Assembly: GCF_002995745.1 (NCBI RefSeq) | Contig: NZ_PVXQ01000005.1 | Span: 62,001 to 126,000, forward strand | Direction: 5' to 3' | Length of the DNA stretch: 64,000 nucleotides | Source of the DNA: Clostridium vincentii | GTDB lineage: Bacteria; Bacillota; Clostridia; Clostridiales; Clostridiaceae | In this document: positions 39,501 through 49,412 of the stretch, one piece after another | Layout: each line of letters starts with the position of its first letter | How positions within the stretch are numbered: the stretch's first letter is position 1 | Translations under genes and position numbers: made by a program | The notes under the pieces: model-generated | The model's database searches: none | What the model was told of the DNA's origin: nothing | What the model saw: the letters and a program-made list of their open reading frames with translations, nothing else

Positions 39501-40425
39501 CTACTCCAATAAATGTTAATAATAACATTGTAAATATAGAACTTTGAATATTTTCATTTACTTTAGGTCCATAACTCTCTCTTTCATCTATTATTGATTG
39601 CTTAATATCTTCAATGATCTTAGATATTTCAGGTCCAATATCATTCCACTTTTTTACTGAAGTATCAAGGCTCTCGTCTATAGTTATAATTTCTCCAAAT
39701 TTAGCTATATAAGCGTCTTTATCAACTACTACTAAATCATAAATAGAACTCTCATTTAAAGTCCTTACCGGTTCTTCAATTTTTTTAATGGCCGTATCCA
39801 TTTCAGTAAAACTTGTATTTACCTTTTCAATCATAGTTTTATCATGAGTTTCAAGATACTTTACAGCATAGACCCTTGCCATAGCAAAATTAGTTACAGC
39901 TTCTGCTGATCCCTGTGCAACAACTTCATTTTTACTATTAAAGCCTGCGTTCATAATTAGGGTTAACTTATTTATCAGTTCATCGCCCTTAGTAATTAAT
40001 ATATCATTATATATTTCATCCTTTTTGCTACGTAATTCAACTACATTATCAAATTCAATATTATATTGCTTTGCTTGTTCTGCAATATAGTCTATTCCCT
40101 TAGTTCTATCCTCATCTGCTACTGTTTCTTTATATTCAATAATTAATTGTTCCATTGTTTGATATCTATCCTTAAACTCGTTTTCCTGTAGAGAATCACC
40201 AGTATCCACATAGGCTTTAAAAGCAATACGACAGTATAGCAAGTTTGATTCTATTTTTGCTGCTAATTCTTGCTCATTAGCAATTTCATTGTAGCTTGAA
40301 AAATCTTTACCCATTTTACTTAACCCATTATAACTAAAAAATACTACTCCCATAAAAATAATAAAAACAATTCCAAACCCAAGAAAAAATTTGCTCATAA
40401 GTTTTAATTTTTTGAAGAACTTCAT
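36493..40425 (-). CDS. Membrane hybrid histidine kinase with GAF and three receiver domains
   Basis: 1310 residues. An N-terminal helix (about 12-32), an extracytoplasmic four-helix-type sensor domain (33-295), a second helix (298-322), HAMP (about 323-375), GAF (about 395-535), and a coiled coil with repeated QMQQEELRxTNEELEE (554-600). Then HisKA with H647, an HATPase (GTGLGLSIS), and receivers around D973, D1096 and D1241. The second receiver lacks the usual acidic pair (it reads LLIVFKELEQG) and the late lysine, so it is probably not phosphorylated. It heads the operon with CheR, CheB and REC-GGDEF. Stimulus unknown. Confidence 0.92.
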   Translation of the reverse strand: MKFFKKLKLMSKFFLGFGIVFIIFMGVVFFSYNGLSKMGKDFSSYNEIANEQELAAKIESNLLYCRIAFKAYVDTGDSLQENEFKDRYQTMEQLIIEYKETVADEDRTKGIDYIAEQAKQYNIEFDNVVELRSKKDEIYNDILITKGDELINKLTLIMNAGFNSKNEVVAQGSAEAVTNFAMARVYAVKYLETHDKTMIEKVNTSFTEMDTAIKKIEEPVRTLNESSIYDLVVVDKDAYIAKFGEIITIDESLDTSVKKWNDIGPEISKIIEDIKQSIIDERESYGPKVNENIQSSIFTMLLLTFIGVVFSCFVAVFLVRLILLPVKTITNTFKGIAEGDADLYVRIESNIQDEIGEMSNSFDKFMDKLQVIFSDIKKQNLIKTGQSDLNERLRGEQDTISLGNNIIGYIAHYLNCQIGLIYIKDDENCYNVMSSYAFDCEENISNEINLGEGLISQCALEKRSILITDVPKDYIKISSGIGEAVPRNILVVPCLFDEEVKGIIELGSFQEFSKDQIEFIELVSESIAISINSADSRYKLKELLHKTLEQSEELQMQQEELRQTNEELEEQTNALKESEMILQMQQEELRVTNEELEERSKLLEAQKSDIYNKNKNLQQAKVDIEKKAEALELASKYKSEFLANMSHELRTPLNSILVLSQLLSNKDSNIPFTEKEMEFAKVIHSSGSDLLELINDILDLSKVESGKMEIVLENMNVRDIAEYVKNSFEQIAADKKIRFITEIEEDVPEIIRSDSRRVQQIIKNLLSNAFKFTSKGSVIIKIKPAKEEEVASLDINGNRAITISVTDTGIGIPEDKKQTIFEAFKQSDGTISRKYGGTGLGLSISKELSRVLGGRIYLESKEGIGSTFYITIPDQALVESKVVSKIENEKIAEKTQSIETSIKHKSIKKIINDDRDNIKSEDKCLLIIDDDTNFSYILGTMAKQKGFKYIIASDGNSGIQLAQKFKPNAIVLDIGLPDIDGWEVSSILRNNIQTKNIPVHIISANENETGNTMKNDIIGYLTKPVNLQQLDTLFGTISETIKDQFKKLLIVFKELEQGKNIMKVFENKQISTTLVQNGEEAYRLLTSEDYDCIVLDIELLDMSSYDFLDKFKKKNINKIPIIIYTEKEISENEEMELNKYAKSIIIDGPRSTERLVEEAKLFLYGVNKSLETGKKKNWNIDEKEMLLENKTVLLVDDDMRNVFAVSSILENQGIKVIVGRNGIEALEKISKNPQIDLILMDIMMPEMDGYTAMREIRKMKLGKDIPIIALTAKAMKQDRNKCIESGANDYMVKPVEVEKLLSLIRVWMQK

Positions 40426-40533
40426 CTATAGCACCCTTTCAACATTATGACTTTATCATAGTATTTATATTTTACGATTTTATTCAATATTCTTCAACAT
40501 TTTTTTTAGCATTCTAAAACCTTGTAAGTAAAA

Positions 40534-40576
40534 AAATCCCTGGGCAACACTTACTTAAAGTATCGTCCAGGGTTTT
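40534..40576 (-). terminator. Terminator after glycerate kinase
   Basis: On the minus strand AAAACCCTGG pairs with CCAGGGATTT around a 23-base loop, followed by seven Ts. It lies about 45 bases past the glycerate kinase stop. Confidence 0.7.
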
Positions 40577-40621
40577 ATTTATTGAGATCAGGCACTGGTA
40601 GTTAAATACACTCTCCTATTA

Positions 40622-41758
40622 CTACAATGATCCTAGTAATCTAGCTATATTTTCCGAAGTTTTTCTTATACTATTATATCCGTCCTTAAGTGCCTCATCT
40701 AAACCTTTAGGTCTATCTGTAATTCCAAATACTGCTGTAACTCCAATAGGATAAAGTTCATCTATATCGTCACTAACTCTCCCTGCAAGTACAATTATAG
40801 GTATATTATATTTACTCGCTACTTTTGCTATACCTGAAATTGTTTTTCCATATTTGGTTTGTACATCAATACTTCCTTCACCAGTGAAAATATAATCTGC
40901 ATCTTTAATCTTTTCTTCAAAATCTGTATGCTTTAAAACCATATCTATTCCTTTAATAAGATTACAACCTAACAACAAGAATGCTCCTCCCAAGCCTCCA
41001 GCAGCCCCTGCCTTAGGCATTTTAGCAATATCTATATTACAGGTTCTTTTAACAACTTCTGCATAGTTAACCATTCCCTGCTCTAATTCTTCTAAAATTT
41101 CACTATCAGCACCTTTTTGAGGACCAAAAATATATGTAGCTCCAGTACTTCCTATTAATGGGTTTTCTACATCACAGGCAACTTCTATAATAGTGTCTTT
41201 AATCCTACTATCCAAATTAGATAGATCTATACTGTGAATTTTAGCTAATTCCCTGCCACCTAACCCTATGTCTTTTCCATCTATGTCATAAGCTCTAGCA
41301 CCCAAAGCCTTCAACATACCAAAACCACCGTCATTGGTAGCTGATCCTCCAAGGCCTATTATAAATTTCTTTGCACCTTTATCTAAAGCATCTAAAATTA
41401 TTTCCCCTACCCCATAAGTTGTTGTATATAAAGGGTTCCTAAGTTCTGTCTTTACTAAGTCCAGCCCACATGCCACCGCTATTTCTATAACTGCTTTTTT
41501 ATCTCTTTCTATATATCCATATTTAGCTTCTATTTTTTCGCCTAATGGTCCTGTTACTCTAATATTTTTAAATTCACCCTTTTGTGCATATATTATAACC
41601 TCTGAAGTTCCTTCTCCTCCATCTGCCATTGGTATAAGCTCAAATTTAGAATCTTTAAATACCTTCTGTATTCCCTCTTTCATTGCTTTGGCTGCTTCAA
41701 AAGCATTTAAGCTTTCTTTAAATGAATCTGGTGCTATTACAAATTTAGCCTTTTTCAT
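40622..41758 (-). CDS. Glycerate kinase
   Basis: A 378-residue enzyme of the GlxK/GarK family, phosphorylating glycerate from ATP. It shows APDSFKESLNAFEAAKAM at the N-terminus, GGSATNDGGFGMLKALG, GAAGGLGGAF and FTGEGSIDVQTKYGK, all standard. Length is normal. It lies 23 bases downstream of a CyuA-like gene on the same strand, and an RpiR regulator is divergent from the pair. The pairing suggests a small pathway for a three-carbon amino or hydroxy acid, but no direct link is visible. Confidence 0.92.
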   Translation of the reverse strand: MKKAKFVIAPDSFKESLNAFEAAKAMKEGIQKVFKDSKFELIPMADGGEGTSEVIIYAQKGEFKNIRVTGPLGEKIEAKYGYIERDKKAVIEIAVACGLDLVKTELRNPLYTTTYGVGEIILDALDKGAKKFIIGLGGSATNDGGFGMLKALGARAYDIDGKDIGLGGRELAKIHSIDLSNLDSRIKDTIIEVACDVENPLIGSTGATYIFGPQKGADSEILEELEQGMVNYAEVVKRTCNIDIAKMPKAGAAGGLGGAFLLLGCNLIKGIDMVLKHTDFEEKIKDADYIFTGEGSIDVQTKYGKTISGIAKVASKYNIPIIVLAGRVSDDIDELYPIGVTAVFGITDRPKGLDEALKDGYNSIRKTSENIARLLGSL

Positions 41759-41781
41759 TTTCTCACTTCCTATAAGATATT

Positions 41782-43059
41782 TTAATTCCCAATCATAATT
41801 CTAACAATCTCTTTCTCAGTTTCTTTCATTCCTTCTTTTGCAAGTTTGCCTACATTTGATATAGTAGCTTCAACACCTTTTGTTACAATACCATCCCCAG
41901 CTTTAAATTGCTGTCCTTCTTTATACATATTATATCCTAGAATTCCAGCATCTACAGCTGTTGCAATTTTAGCTGCACATGATGCTTTAGCACCATCGCA
42001 AACTATTCCAGAAACTATAGCTAATGCATTAACAATTGTATGAGCAATCTCTTTATAACTACCTCCATATAGATAAGCGATACCAGCTCCACTTCCAGCT
42101 CCTGCACAAATAACACCGCAATATGCTGAAAGTCTTCCTATGCCAGTTTTTTGATGTATTGTAACTAAATCTGAAATAACCAAAGCTCTATAAAGCTTTT
42201 CTTTTGAAACTTTTAATTCCTTAGCATACTCAATAACAGGAATGGAAGCTGTCATGCCCTGATTACCACTGCCTGAAATGATAATAACAGGCAACTCACA
42301 TCCATCCATTCTAGCATCTGACCCTGCAGCTGCTTTCGCCTTTGCTCTTATTTTTACATCAGAACCATATGTTGAAAGTATAACACTTCCTATATTGGCA
42401 CCATGACTATTTTTTAATCCTTCTTCTGCAATTCTTGAATTACATTCAATCTGCTCACCAATAATACCTTCTATATCTTTTATATCCACAGAATTAGCAA
42501 AATCAATAATATCTTTTACATTTAATAATTTCTTATCACTAAGACCATCTTCTATTGATACAGTTGCTTCTTTTTGGTAAAGTATTTCGCCATCTTTTTC
42601 TATCAAAACTATATTTGTATGATAGTTTACAATTCTTACTTTTACATAGGAATCTTTATAAACTACACTCATCTGTATATCAAATATAAATGGAGTCTCT
42701 GCCAGTTTAACTTCTATAGGAATAGTTAATAAATATTCTTTAATCTTTTGTTTCTCTTCTTCAGTCACCTGGGAAATAACTTCTAGTCTCTTTTCAGATT
42801 TACCTGCTATAATACCAGCAGCAGTTGCAGCTCCTATTCCTTTCAAACGATTTGTATTAGGAACTATAACACTTTTAACATTTTTAACAATATTCAAGCT
42901 TACTTCTACAATGACTTTTTCAGGAGTATAACCTAATATTTCTCTAGCCTTTGCTGCTGCATATGCAATTGCAATTGGTTCAGTACATCCCATTGCAGGT
43001 TGCAGCTCTTCTTTTAAAATCTGCACATAATTTTTATACTTTAAATCACTATTATTCAT
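41782..43059 (-). CDS. CyuA/UPF0597-type L-cysteine desulfidase or serine dehydratase-like protein
   Basis: The 425-residue protein matches the UPF0597 (YhaM/CyuA) family related to the alpha subunit of iron-sulfur serine dehydratase. Likely cluster-ligand cysteines are in MGCTEP (C25), DGCELP, VICAGAGSG and GIVCDGAKASC. Reported members release sulfide, ammonia and pyruvate from cysteine. Some relatives act on serine. In this place beside glycerate kinase the natural substrate is uncertain. Ribosome site GGAGG precedes the ATG. Confidence 0.83.
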   Translation of the reverse strand: MNNSDLKYKNYVQILKEELQPAMGCTEPIAIAYAAAKAREILGYTPEKVIVEVSLNIVKNVKSVIVPNTNRLKGIGAATAAGIIAGKSEKRLEVISQVTEEEKQKIKEYLLTIPIEVKLAETPFIFDIQMSVVYKDSYVKVRIVNYHTNIVLIEKDGEILYQKEATVSIEDGLSDKKLLNVKDIIDFANSVDIKDIEGIIGEQIECNSRIAEEGLKNSHGANIGSVILSTYGSDVKIRAKAKAAAGSDARMDGCELPVIIISGSGNQGMTASIPVIEYAKELKVSKEKLYRALVISDLVTIHQKTGIGRLSAYCGVICAGAGSGAGIAYLYGGSYKEIAHTIVNALAIVSGIVCDGAKASCAAKIATAVDAGILGYNMYKEGQQFKAGDGIVTKGVEATISNVGKLAKEGMKETEKEIVRIMIGN

Positions 43060-43148
43060 AATAACCTCCTATTCTTTCTTCATTATATTATGAAATTAAA
43101 CAAAAGGTAATACAGTTTACATTCAATAGGGTGAACGATTCATTAATT

Positions 43149-43177
43149 ATGATTCAACAGCTATTTTTTTGAATCAT
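43149..43177. promoter_or_regulatory. Candidate RpiR operator
   Basis: Inverted arms ATGATTCA (43149-43156) and TGAATCAT (43170-43177) lie between the divergent CyuA-like and RpiR genes. A further GAATCATTAATGAT follows directly, so the site may extend to 43192. Confidence 0.55.
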
Positions 43178-43212
43178 TGAATCATTAATGATATAATAAG
43201 CTTGGTGATAAT

Positions 43213-44049
43213 ATGATTATAGAAGAACTTAAAAATACAACTAATTTAACAAATCAAGAGAAACTCATTGCTTCTTATATTTTAGAAAATCCTGATAATG
43301 TAAAGTCTATTTCCAGTCGTAAGCTTGCAAAACTCGCTTATACTTCACAATCCACAGTGATTCGTTTATGCAGAAAATTGGGATTTGATTCATATAGAGA
43401 ATTTCAGATTGAATATAATCTAGCTTATAAGAGTTCACTTTTGCATTATAAAATTAGCAATGAAACACCAATCAACATGAAAACAAGATATGAAGAAATT
43501 ATTCATCTCCTTCCTAAAATCCATATGGATACAGTGGCTAAACTTCAATCAACCTTAAATCAAAATACAATGATTCGTATTGCCAACTATTTAGCAAAAG
43601 CTGATTATATTGACCTTTATGGTCTTGGTCTTAGTAATATTATTGCAAGACAAGCTGCTTTTAAATTTATGTCCATTGGTTTTAACTGCACAGTTCATGA
43701 TGGGATTAATACCCATTACATTCTTGCTGCAAGCAATCATAAAAGAGTCGCTTTATTTATGACCTTCACAGGCGAAAATGCTACTGTTCTTGATATTTGC
43801 AAAAAGTTAAAAAAGAGGAACGTTTATACCGTTATTATATGTGAGGATAATTCGGAAATTTTAAAAGCTTATTGTGATGAAATCATCTGTATAGATTCAG
43901 GAATTTCCTATCTGAATCTAGAATCTTACAGTTCCATAATTTCAGCACATTTTGCCTTTGACATTTTATTTAGTTTAATGCTAACAAGCAATTATGATAA
44001 AAGTCTTGAAGCATCAATGAACATATTGAAGGAAAAGAATAAGACCTAA
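43213..44049 (+). CDS. MurR/RpiR family regulator
   Basis: A 278-residue regulator with HTH_6 (SSRKLAKLAYTSQSTVIRLCRKLGFDSYREF, about 36-66) and a SIS domain (IDLYGLGLSNIIARQAAFKFMSIGF; MTFTGENATVLDICKKL). It is divergent from the cyuA-like/glycerate kinase pair, the likely target. The ribosome site is weak (TTGGTGATA), as often for regulators. It is only distantly similar to the other two RpiR proteins in this window. Confidence 0.87.
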   Translation: MIIEELKNTTNLTNQEKLIASYILENPDNVKSISSRKLAKLAYTSQSTVIRLCRKLGFDSYREFQIEYNLAYKSSLLHYKISNETPINMKTRYEEIIHLLPKIHMDTVAKLQSTLNQNTMIRIANYLAKADYIDLYGLGLSNIIARQAAFKFMSIGFNCTVHDGINTHYILAASNHKRVALFMTFTGENATVLDICKKLKKRNVYTVIICEDNSEILKAYCDEIICIDSGISYLNLESYSSIISAHFAFDILFSLMLTSNYDKSLEASMNILKEKNKT

Positions 44050-44070
44050 TAAATAAAATTATTAGGTCTT
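44041..44070. terminator. Bidirectional terminator overlapping the RpiR stop
   Basis: Perfect 10-bp stem AAGACCTAAT/ATTAGGTCTT. The left arm includes the RpiR stop codon. It lies between convergent genes. Confidence 0.75.
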
Positions 44071-44099
44071 GAAATTCATCTAAGTTTTCCACTTATATT

Positions 44100-44948
44100 T
44101 TATATAAGTCCATGTCTTTTCATAGCTTTATATATACCATCATCTATTTGTGATTCACAAACCTCATCTGCAATAACCTTTAGTCCATCTTTTGCATTCC
44201 CCATTGCAATACCAACTTTAACGTATTCCAACATTTCAGCATCATTCATACCATCACCAAAGGCATATGTATCTTTTTGCTCTATTCCTAAATGTTCGAT
44301 TAATACTTCAATAGCAGTTGCCTTGTGAATACCAGGTACTGTTAATTCACCACTCTCATCTCCAAAGGCTTGAACTGTACATTTAATTATAGAAAATTCA
44401 TTTTCGAACTCTTTTTTTAAGTTTTCAAAGGGAATATTTTTATTTTCCAAGAAGCATACTTTATTAACATCATCAAGATACATATTATTGGATTTGTGTA
44501 ATGCGTTAATAAAATGACTATCCTGCTTGTCCCATCTTTTTTTAGCTTCTGGATCATTTATATAATCACCATATATAATAAATTCCACCCGTGAAATCAT
44601 ATTCTTACTTGCAATTAAACCCTTATTGGATTCAAGATAATAATCATAGCTATTCTCCTCAAAATAATTTATTAAATGTTTAAGAGAATCATCACTAACT
44701 GTCTTATGATACAAAATTTCATCCTCAATTTCTACATAACCTCCACCTGCACCGATAACGCCATCAATACCTATATCTAAAATATGCGGGTAAATTTCTG
44801 CTTTTGATCTTCCTGTGCATAAATAAACAAGATGTCCATTTCTTCTTGCTGCCTTAATGGCTTCAATAGCTGAATCTGGCACATATTCTTTACCTTCACA
44901 TACTACTAGTGTCCCATCAATATCAAAAAATATAATCTTTTTTCCCAT
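44100..44948 (-). CDS. Cof-type HAD family phosphatase
   Basis: A 282-residue HAD-IIB enzyme: motif I FFDIDGTLV, motif II LCTGRSK, an alpha/beta cap (about 85-200), and motif IV FGDGMNDAEML with the Lys in the preceding helix (HKATAIEVL). Such enzymes dephosphorylate sugar phosphates or cofactors. It is followed upstream by an RpiR gene with a 15-base gap, so both belong to one leftward transcript that is divergent from a GH1 gene. Confidence 0.87.
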   Translation of the reverse strand: MGKKIIFFDIDGTLVVCEGKEYVPDSAIEAIKAARRNGHLVYLCTGRSKAEIYPHILDIGIDGVIGAGGGYVEIEDEILYHKTVSDDSLKHLINYFEENSYDYYLESNKGLIASKNMISRVEFIIYGDYINDPEAKKRWDKQDSHFINALHKSNNMYLDDVNKVCFLENKNIPFENLKKEFENEFSIIKCTVQAFGDESGELTVPGIHKATAIEVLIEHLGIEQKDTYAFGDGMNDAEMLEYVKVGIAMGNAKDGLKVIADEVCESQIDDGIYKAMKRHGLI

Positions 44949-44963
44949 TTTGTCTCCTCCATC

Positions 44964-45767
44964 TTAATTCCCATATTTTTCACTATACTTAAGCAATATA
45001 TAATCTAAAGTATAAAGTAATGCATACCTATCTGTCATGTAATATTTATCTGTATCCTTATCTTTGCTCATAAAAATAGTCATATCATCTTTATGAATAT
45101 CAACATTTTCATGTTGTCCAGTTATGAATGCCATCTTCACCTTATTTTCTCTAAGTCTATTCATAATATCTGCAGACCTAGTTAAAAATCTTCCAGAAGG
45201 ACTTAATATTATTGCTAAATAACTACTATCTAGTTCTCCAGCATTAATATATTGTTCTTTAACATCTGACCAAACATTTATATATTTCCCAAGGAAAAAG
45301 AAGTCTGTTTGAATTCCATTAGTTAGGGCCAATGACATATGTGTCCCAAACATAGCTATGTTTTTATGAGTATATATTAAATCCACAAGCTTATCTACCA
45401 TTCTATAATCAATAGTTTCATTAGCTAATGAAATATCCTTAATAACTTTATCTAAAAGATTATCTGTATTAGGTTTTGCTAAATTCTCATGAGAAATCTG
45501 ATTGATTTTATCACTATTTTTAATGCCATAACTCTTAAGAATATTTTCTGTATATTCCTTAAATTCTACGAATCCACAATAACCAAGTTTCTTACAAAAG
45601 TTTGTGACTGAAGAAGGGGTAGTGTAACAGTCTTGCGCTAATTTATTAATATTCATTGTTGGAATATTTTTAATATCTTCTATTATAGTCCTTGCAATTG
45701 TATGATAAATATTTTTTTCTCTACTGTTATTTAACAACAATAATAATCTATATATTATATCGTCCAT
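44964..45767 (-). CDS. MurR/RpiR family regulator
   Basis: A regulator of 267 residues with HTH_6 (NINKLAQDCYTTPSSVTNFCKKLGYCGFVEFKEY) and a SIS domain (NIAMFGTHMSLALTNGIQTDFFFLGK; LAIILSPSGRFLTRS). I start it at ATG 45767 (MDDIIYRLL) after GGGTGATAA. The longer frame to 45806 runs through the inverted repeat at 45779-45812. It is divergent from the GH1 gene at 45930 and upstream of a Cof-type phosphatase, so both are likely targets. Confidence 0.87.
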   Translation of the reverse strand: MDDIIYRLLLLLNNSREKNIYHTIARTIIEDIKNIPTMNINKLAQDCYTTPSSVTNFCKKLGYCGFVEFKEYTENILKSYGIKNSDKINQISHENLAKPNTDNLLDKVIKDISLANETIDYRMVDKLVDLIYTHKNIAMFGTHMSLALTNGIQTDFFFLGKYINVWSDVKEQYINAGELDSSYLAIILSPSGRFLTRSADIMNRLRENKVKMAFITGQHENVDIHKDDMTIFMSKDKDTDKYYMTDRYALLYTLDYILLKYSEKYGN

Positions 45768-45778
45768 GCTTATCACCC

Positions 45779-47321
<1,543 letters not shown>

Positions 47322-47340
47322 CTATTATAAGAAATAAAAA

Positions 47341-47396
47341 AAGCTCCTTTTTAGTAATGATTGATCTAATCAATTATTACACCAAGGAGTTTTTTT
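47341..47396. terminator. Terminator after the third GH1 gene
   Basis: AAGCTCCTT pairs with AAGGAGTTT, with an inner hairpin (ATTGAT/ATCAAT), and ends in seven Ts. The complementary strand has an A/T-rich tail too. Confidence 0.8.
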
Positions 47397-47426
47397 AATA
47401 TGAACTCTATCTTCGCTCATAATATT

Positions 47427-48254
47427 CTAATTGCAAATACACAATACCCTATCCTCTTCATTTCCTTTTGCCCCATCTTTAATATAAAAATGTTTCATAT
47501 TAGTTCCTATAAACTTAGAAAAAGCACTTACCTCATGAACTCTTTTATAATTGAAATTTATTTTATCTTCTTTAATATCAACAACTCTAAAAGCATTGAT
47601 ATCTAATATAGCTCCAGTTTGTACAAAATGCCAATTTTCTCTCTTAAATATTGAATTAACATGATTATGCCCGTTGAAAAAAATTCCTCTTCCTTTGTGT
47701 AAAGAAAGAATTCTATCTAACTCTTCTATTTCTCGGATATATAAGTTCTTTTCCTTTGATAAAGCAGTTGTATCATATACTGGATGATGAGAAAATATAA
47801 GAACTGTTTTTCCTTCCGAAACTATAATTTCATTCTCCAGCCAAGTAAGTTGTTCTTCGTCTATTGATCCACCACAACACTCACGATTTGTTTCTAAGGT
47901 TGAATCTATAAATATTAATTTTTTGTCATCTTTATCTATTGAAAAATATCTTTCTTGCTTTGTTTCATTTAGAATGTCTCTCTTTGACGAATTATAACTA
48001 TCATGATTTCCTATTACATGAATAAAATTAACCCCATTATTTTTCATTGCACCACATACATACTTTAACTCTTCTTTATTACCAAAATCAGTTAAATCTC
48101 CTAAGGCTATGTGATAATCTCCGTTTGTATTTAGAAAACTTGAAATAATTTCTTCATAATATTTATCCCTAGTCTCAAATATTTCCTTATCTTTAATTTT
48201 ATTTTTTTCACTTAGATCTGAATAATGAAAATCTCCTAATATGACTATTCTCAT
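47427..48254 (-). CDS. Calcineurin-like metallophosphoesterase, copy 1
   Basis: The 275-residue protein shows all binuclear-metal motifs: LGDFHYSD, ALGDLTDFG, IGNHDSYN, SHHPVYDT and NGHNHVNS. The layout is that of the CpdA/GpdQ class of cyclic-nucleotide and glycerophosphodiester phosphodiesterases. It is a close paralog of the protein at 59776, about four of five residues alike by eye, and also shares the promoter region. GAGGGG-type ribosome site. It follows a Cof-type phosphatase gene on the same strand by about 200 bases. Substrate is unknown. Confidence 0.87.
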   Translation of the reverse strand: MRIVILGDFHYSDLSEKNKIKDKEIFETRDKYYEEIISSFLNTNGDYHIALGDLTDFGNKEELKYVCGAMKNNGVNFIHVIGNHDSYNSSKRDILNETKQERYFSIDKDDKKLIFIDSTLETNRECCGGSIDEEQLTWLENEIIVSEGKTVLIFSHHPVYDTTALSKEKNLYIREIEELDRILSLHKGRGIFFNGHNHVNSIFKRENWHFVQTGAILDINAFRVVDIKEDKINFNYKRVHEVSAFSKFIGTNMKHFYIKDGAKGNEEDRVLCICN

Positions 48255-48293
48255 AAATAATCCCCTCCTTATCTCTATCTTTACTGTACCTTT

Positions 48294-48346
48294 TTAACTT
48301 TAAATATCAATTACTTCGATGTTATATACTATTAACTTTAAGTTAA
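48294..48346. promoter_or_regulatory. Pair of palindromic boxes ahead of metallophosphoesterase copy 1
   Basis: TTAACTTTAA (48294) and the palindrome TTAACTTTAAGTTAA (48332-48346) start 38 bases apart. The same two boxes at the same spacing precede the paralog at 59776. Confidence 0.55.
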
Positions 48347-48399
48347 TTTCTATATTTAAATAGTTAATATATTTATAATTTGAATTATATAATAATAAA

Positions 48400-48432
48400 A
48401 AGAACTTCAATCTATGTAAGATTGAAGTTCTT
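48400..48432. terminator. Terminator after the Cof-type phosphatase
   Basis: Perfect 14-bp stem AAGAACTTCAATCT/AGATTGAAGTTCTT with a 5-base loop and A/T runs on both sides, 19 bases past the stop of the leftward gene. Confidence 0.85.
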
Positions 48433-48450
48433 TTTATATCATTTTTCTCT

Positions 48451-49266
48451 CTACTGCTGTGTAAGTATAAATTTATCAATTGCATATGCTACTCCATCTT
48501 CCTCATTACTTTTTGTCACATAATCAGCTAACTGTTTAATTTCATCCTTTGCATTTCCCATAGCTACGGCAAGACCAGCATATTCTAACATTTCTATATC
48601 ATTGTCAGCATCTCCAATAGCTATTATTTCACTCTTATCTATTTTTAAATATTGTGCTAGCTTTTCTAAGCCAGTAGCTTTATTACAATCCTTATTCATA
48701 AATTCCATCATAAAATCAAGACTTCTAATTACAGTATATTTCTCAAATAAGTCTTTAGGAATTTGTGGCGTTATTTTATCTAACACCAATTTTTCTTCCT
48801 CTAAAACCACCTTAAGTATTTCATCATCGTCCTGTACTTCATTGGGGAAATCCACTACTCTTACTTTTAAGTCTATTCTTTTTTCTTCCTCCTCAGAAAA
48901 TCTACTTTCCATATTTACTAAATCCTCTTTACTTGTAAAGGCATGTACATATGTTCCTAAATCTTTTACTTTATTATAAATATATTTCACATCTTTTCCT
49001 GTTAATGTACCATCACTATTTATAATTTCATAATCATCAGTTTTACATATCACAGCTCCATTAACTCCAATTACATACTCATCTTCACCTACAAGTCCCA
49101 ATTCATCTAAATATTTTTTCAACCCTTGGATTGGTCTTCCAGATGTTAAAACTACCTTTACCCCTAGGTCTATTGCTCTTCTTAAAGTTATTTTATTTAA
49201 AGTTGAAATAGTTTTATCATCTCTTAAAAGAGTTCCATCCATGTCTATAGCTATAAGTTTATACAT
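48451..49266 (-). CDS. Cof-type HAD family phosphatase
   Basis: A 271-residue HAD-IIB enzyme with IAIDMDGTLL, LTSGRP, a C2B cap, the KATGLEKLAQYL lysine helix and IAIGDADNDIEMLEYAG. Closest in style to YidA/Cof sugar-phosphate phosphatases. It is distinct from the other family member at 44100. AEC transporter gene is divergent. Substrate not predictable. Confidence 0.87.
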   Translation of the reverse strand: MYKLIAIDMDGTLLRDDKTISTLNKITLRRAIDLGVKVVLTSGRPIQGLKKYLDELGLVGEDEYVIGVNGAVICKTDDYEIINSDGTLTGKDVKYIYNKVKDLGTYVHAFTSKEDLVNMESRFSEEEEKRIDLKVRVVDFPNEVQDDDEILKVVLEEEKLVLDKITPQIPKDLFEKYTVIRSLDFMMEFMNKDCNKATGLEKLAQYLKIDKSEIIAIGDADNDIEMLEYAGLAVAMGNAKDEIKQLADYVTKSNEEDGVAYAIDKFILTQQ

Positions 49267-49412
49267 AATTTAACCCTCCATTTATTTTATTGTTATGCTA
49301 TCGCTTTATAGCTATATTCTATCCTATTTTCTTTAGTAATGTAAACATAACCACACCTCTTTAGACTCTAAGTATATTATATATAAAACTAAATAAAATT
49401 AGGAGATTCAAA

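Noticed and set aside
36578-39547. Several plus-strand open frames inside the hybrid kinase gene
   Set aside because: They run antisense to a long gene with clear domains, are Ser/Leu/Ile-rich shadow translations, and lack ribosome sites.
48300-48485. Minus-strand open frame of 61 codons between the Cof-type phosphatase and metallophosphoesterase
   Set aside because: It overlaps the phosphatase end, the terminator and the promoter boxes, and its composition is that of AT-rich noncoding DNA.
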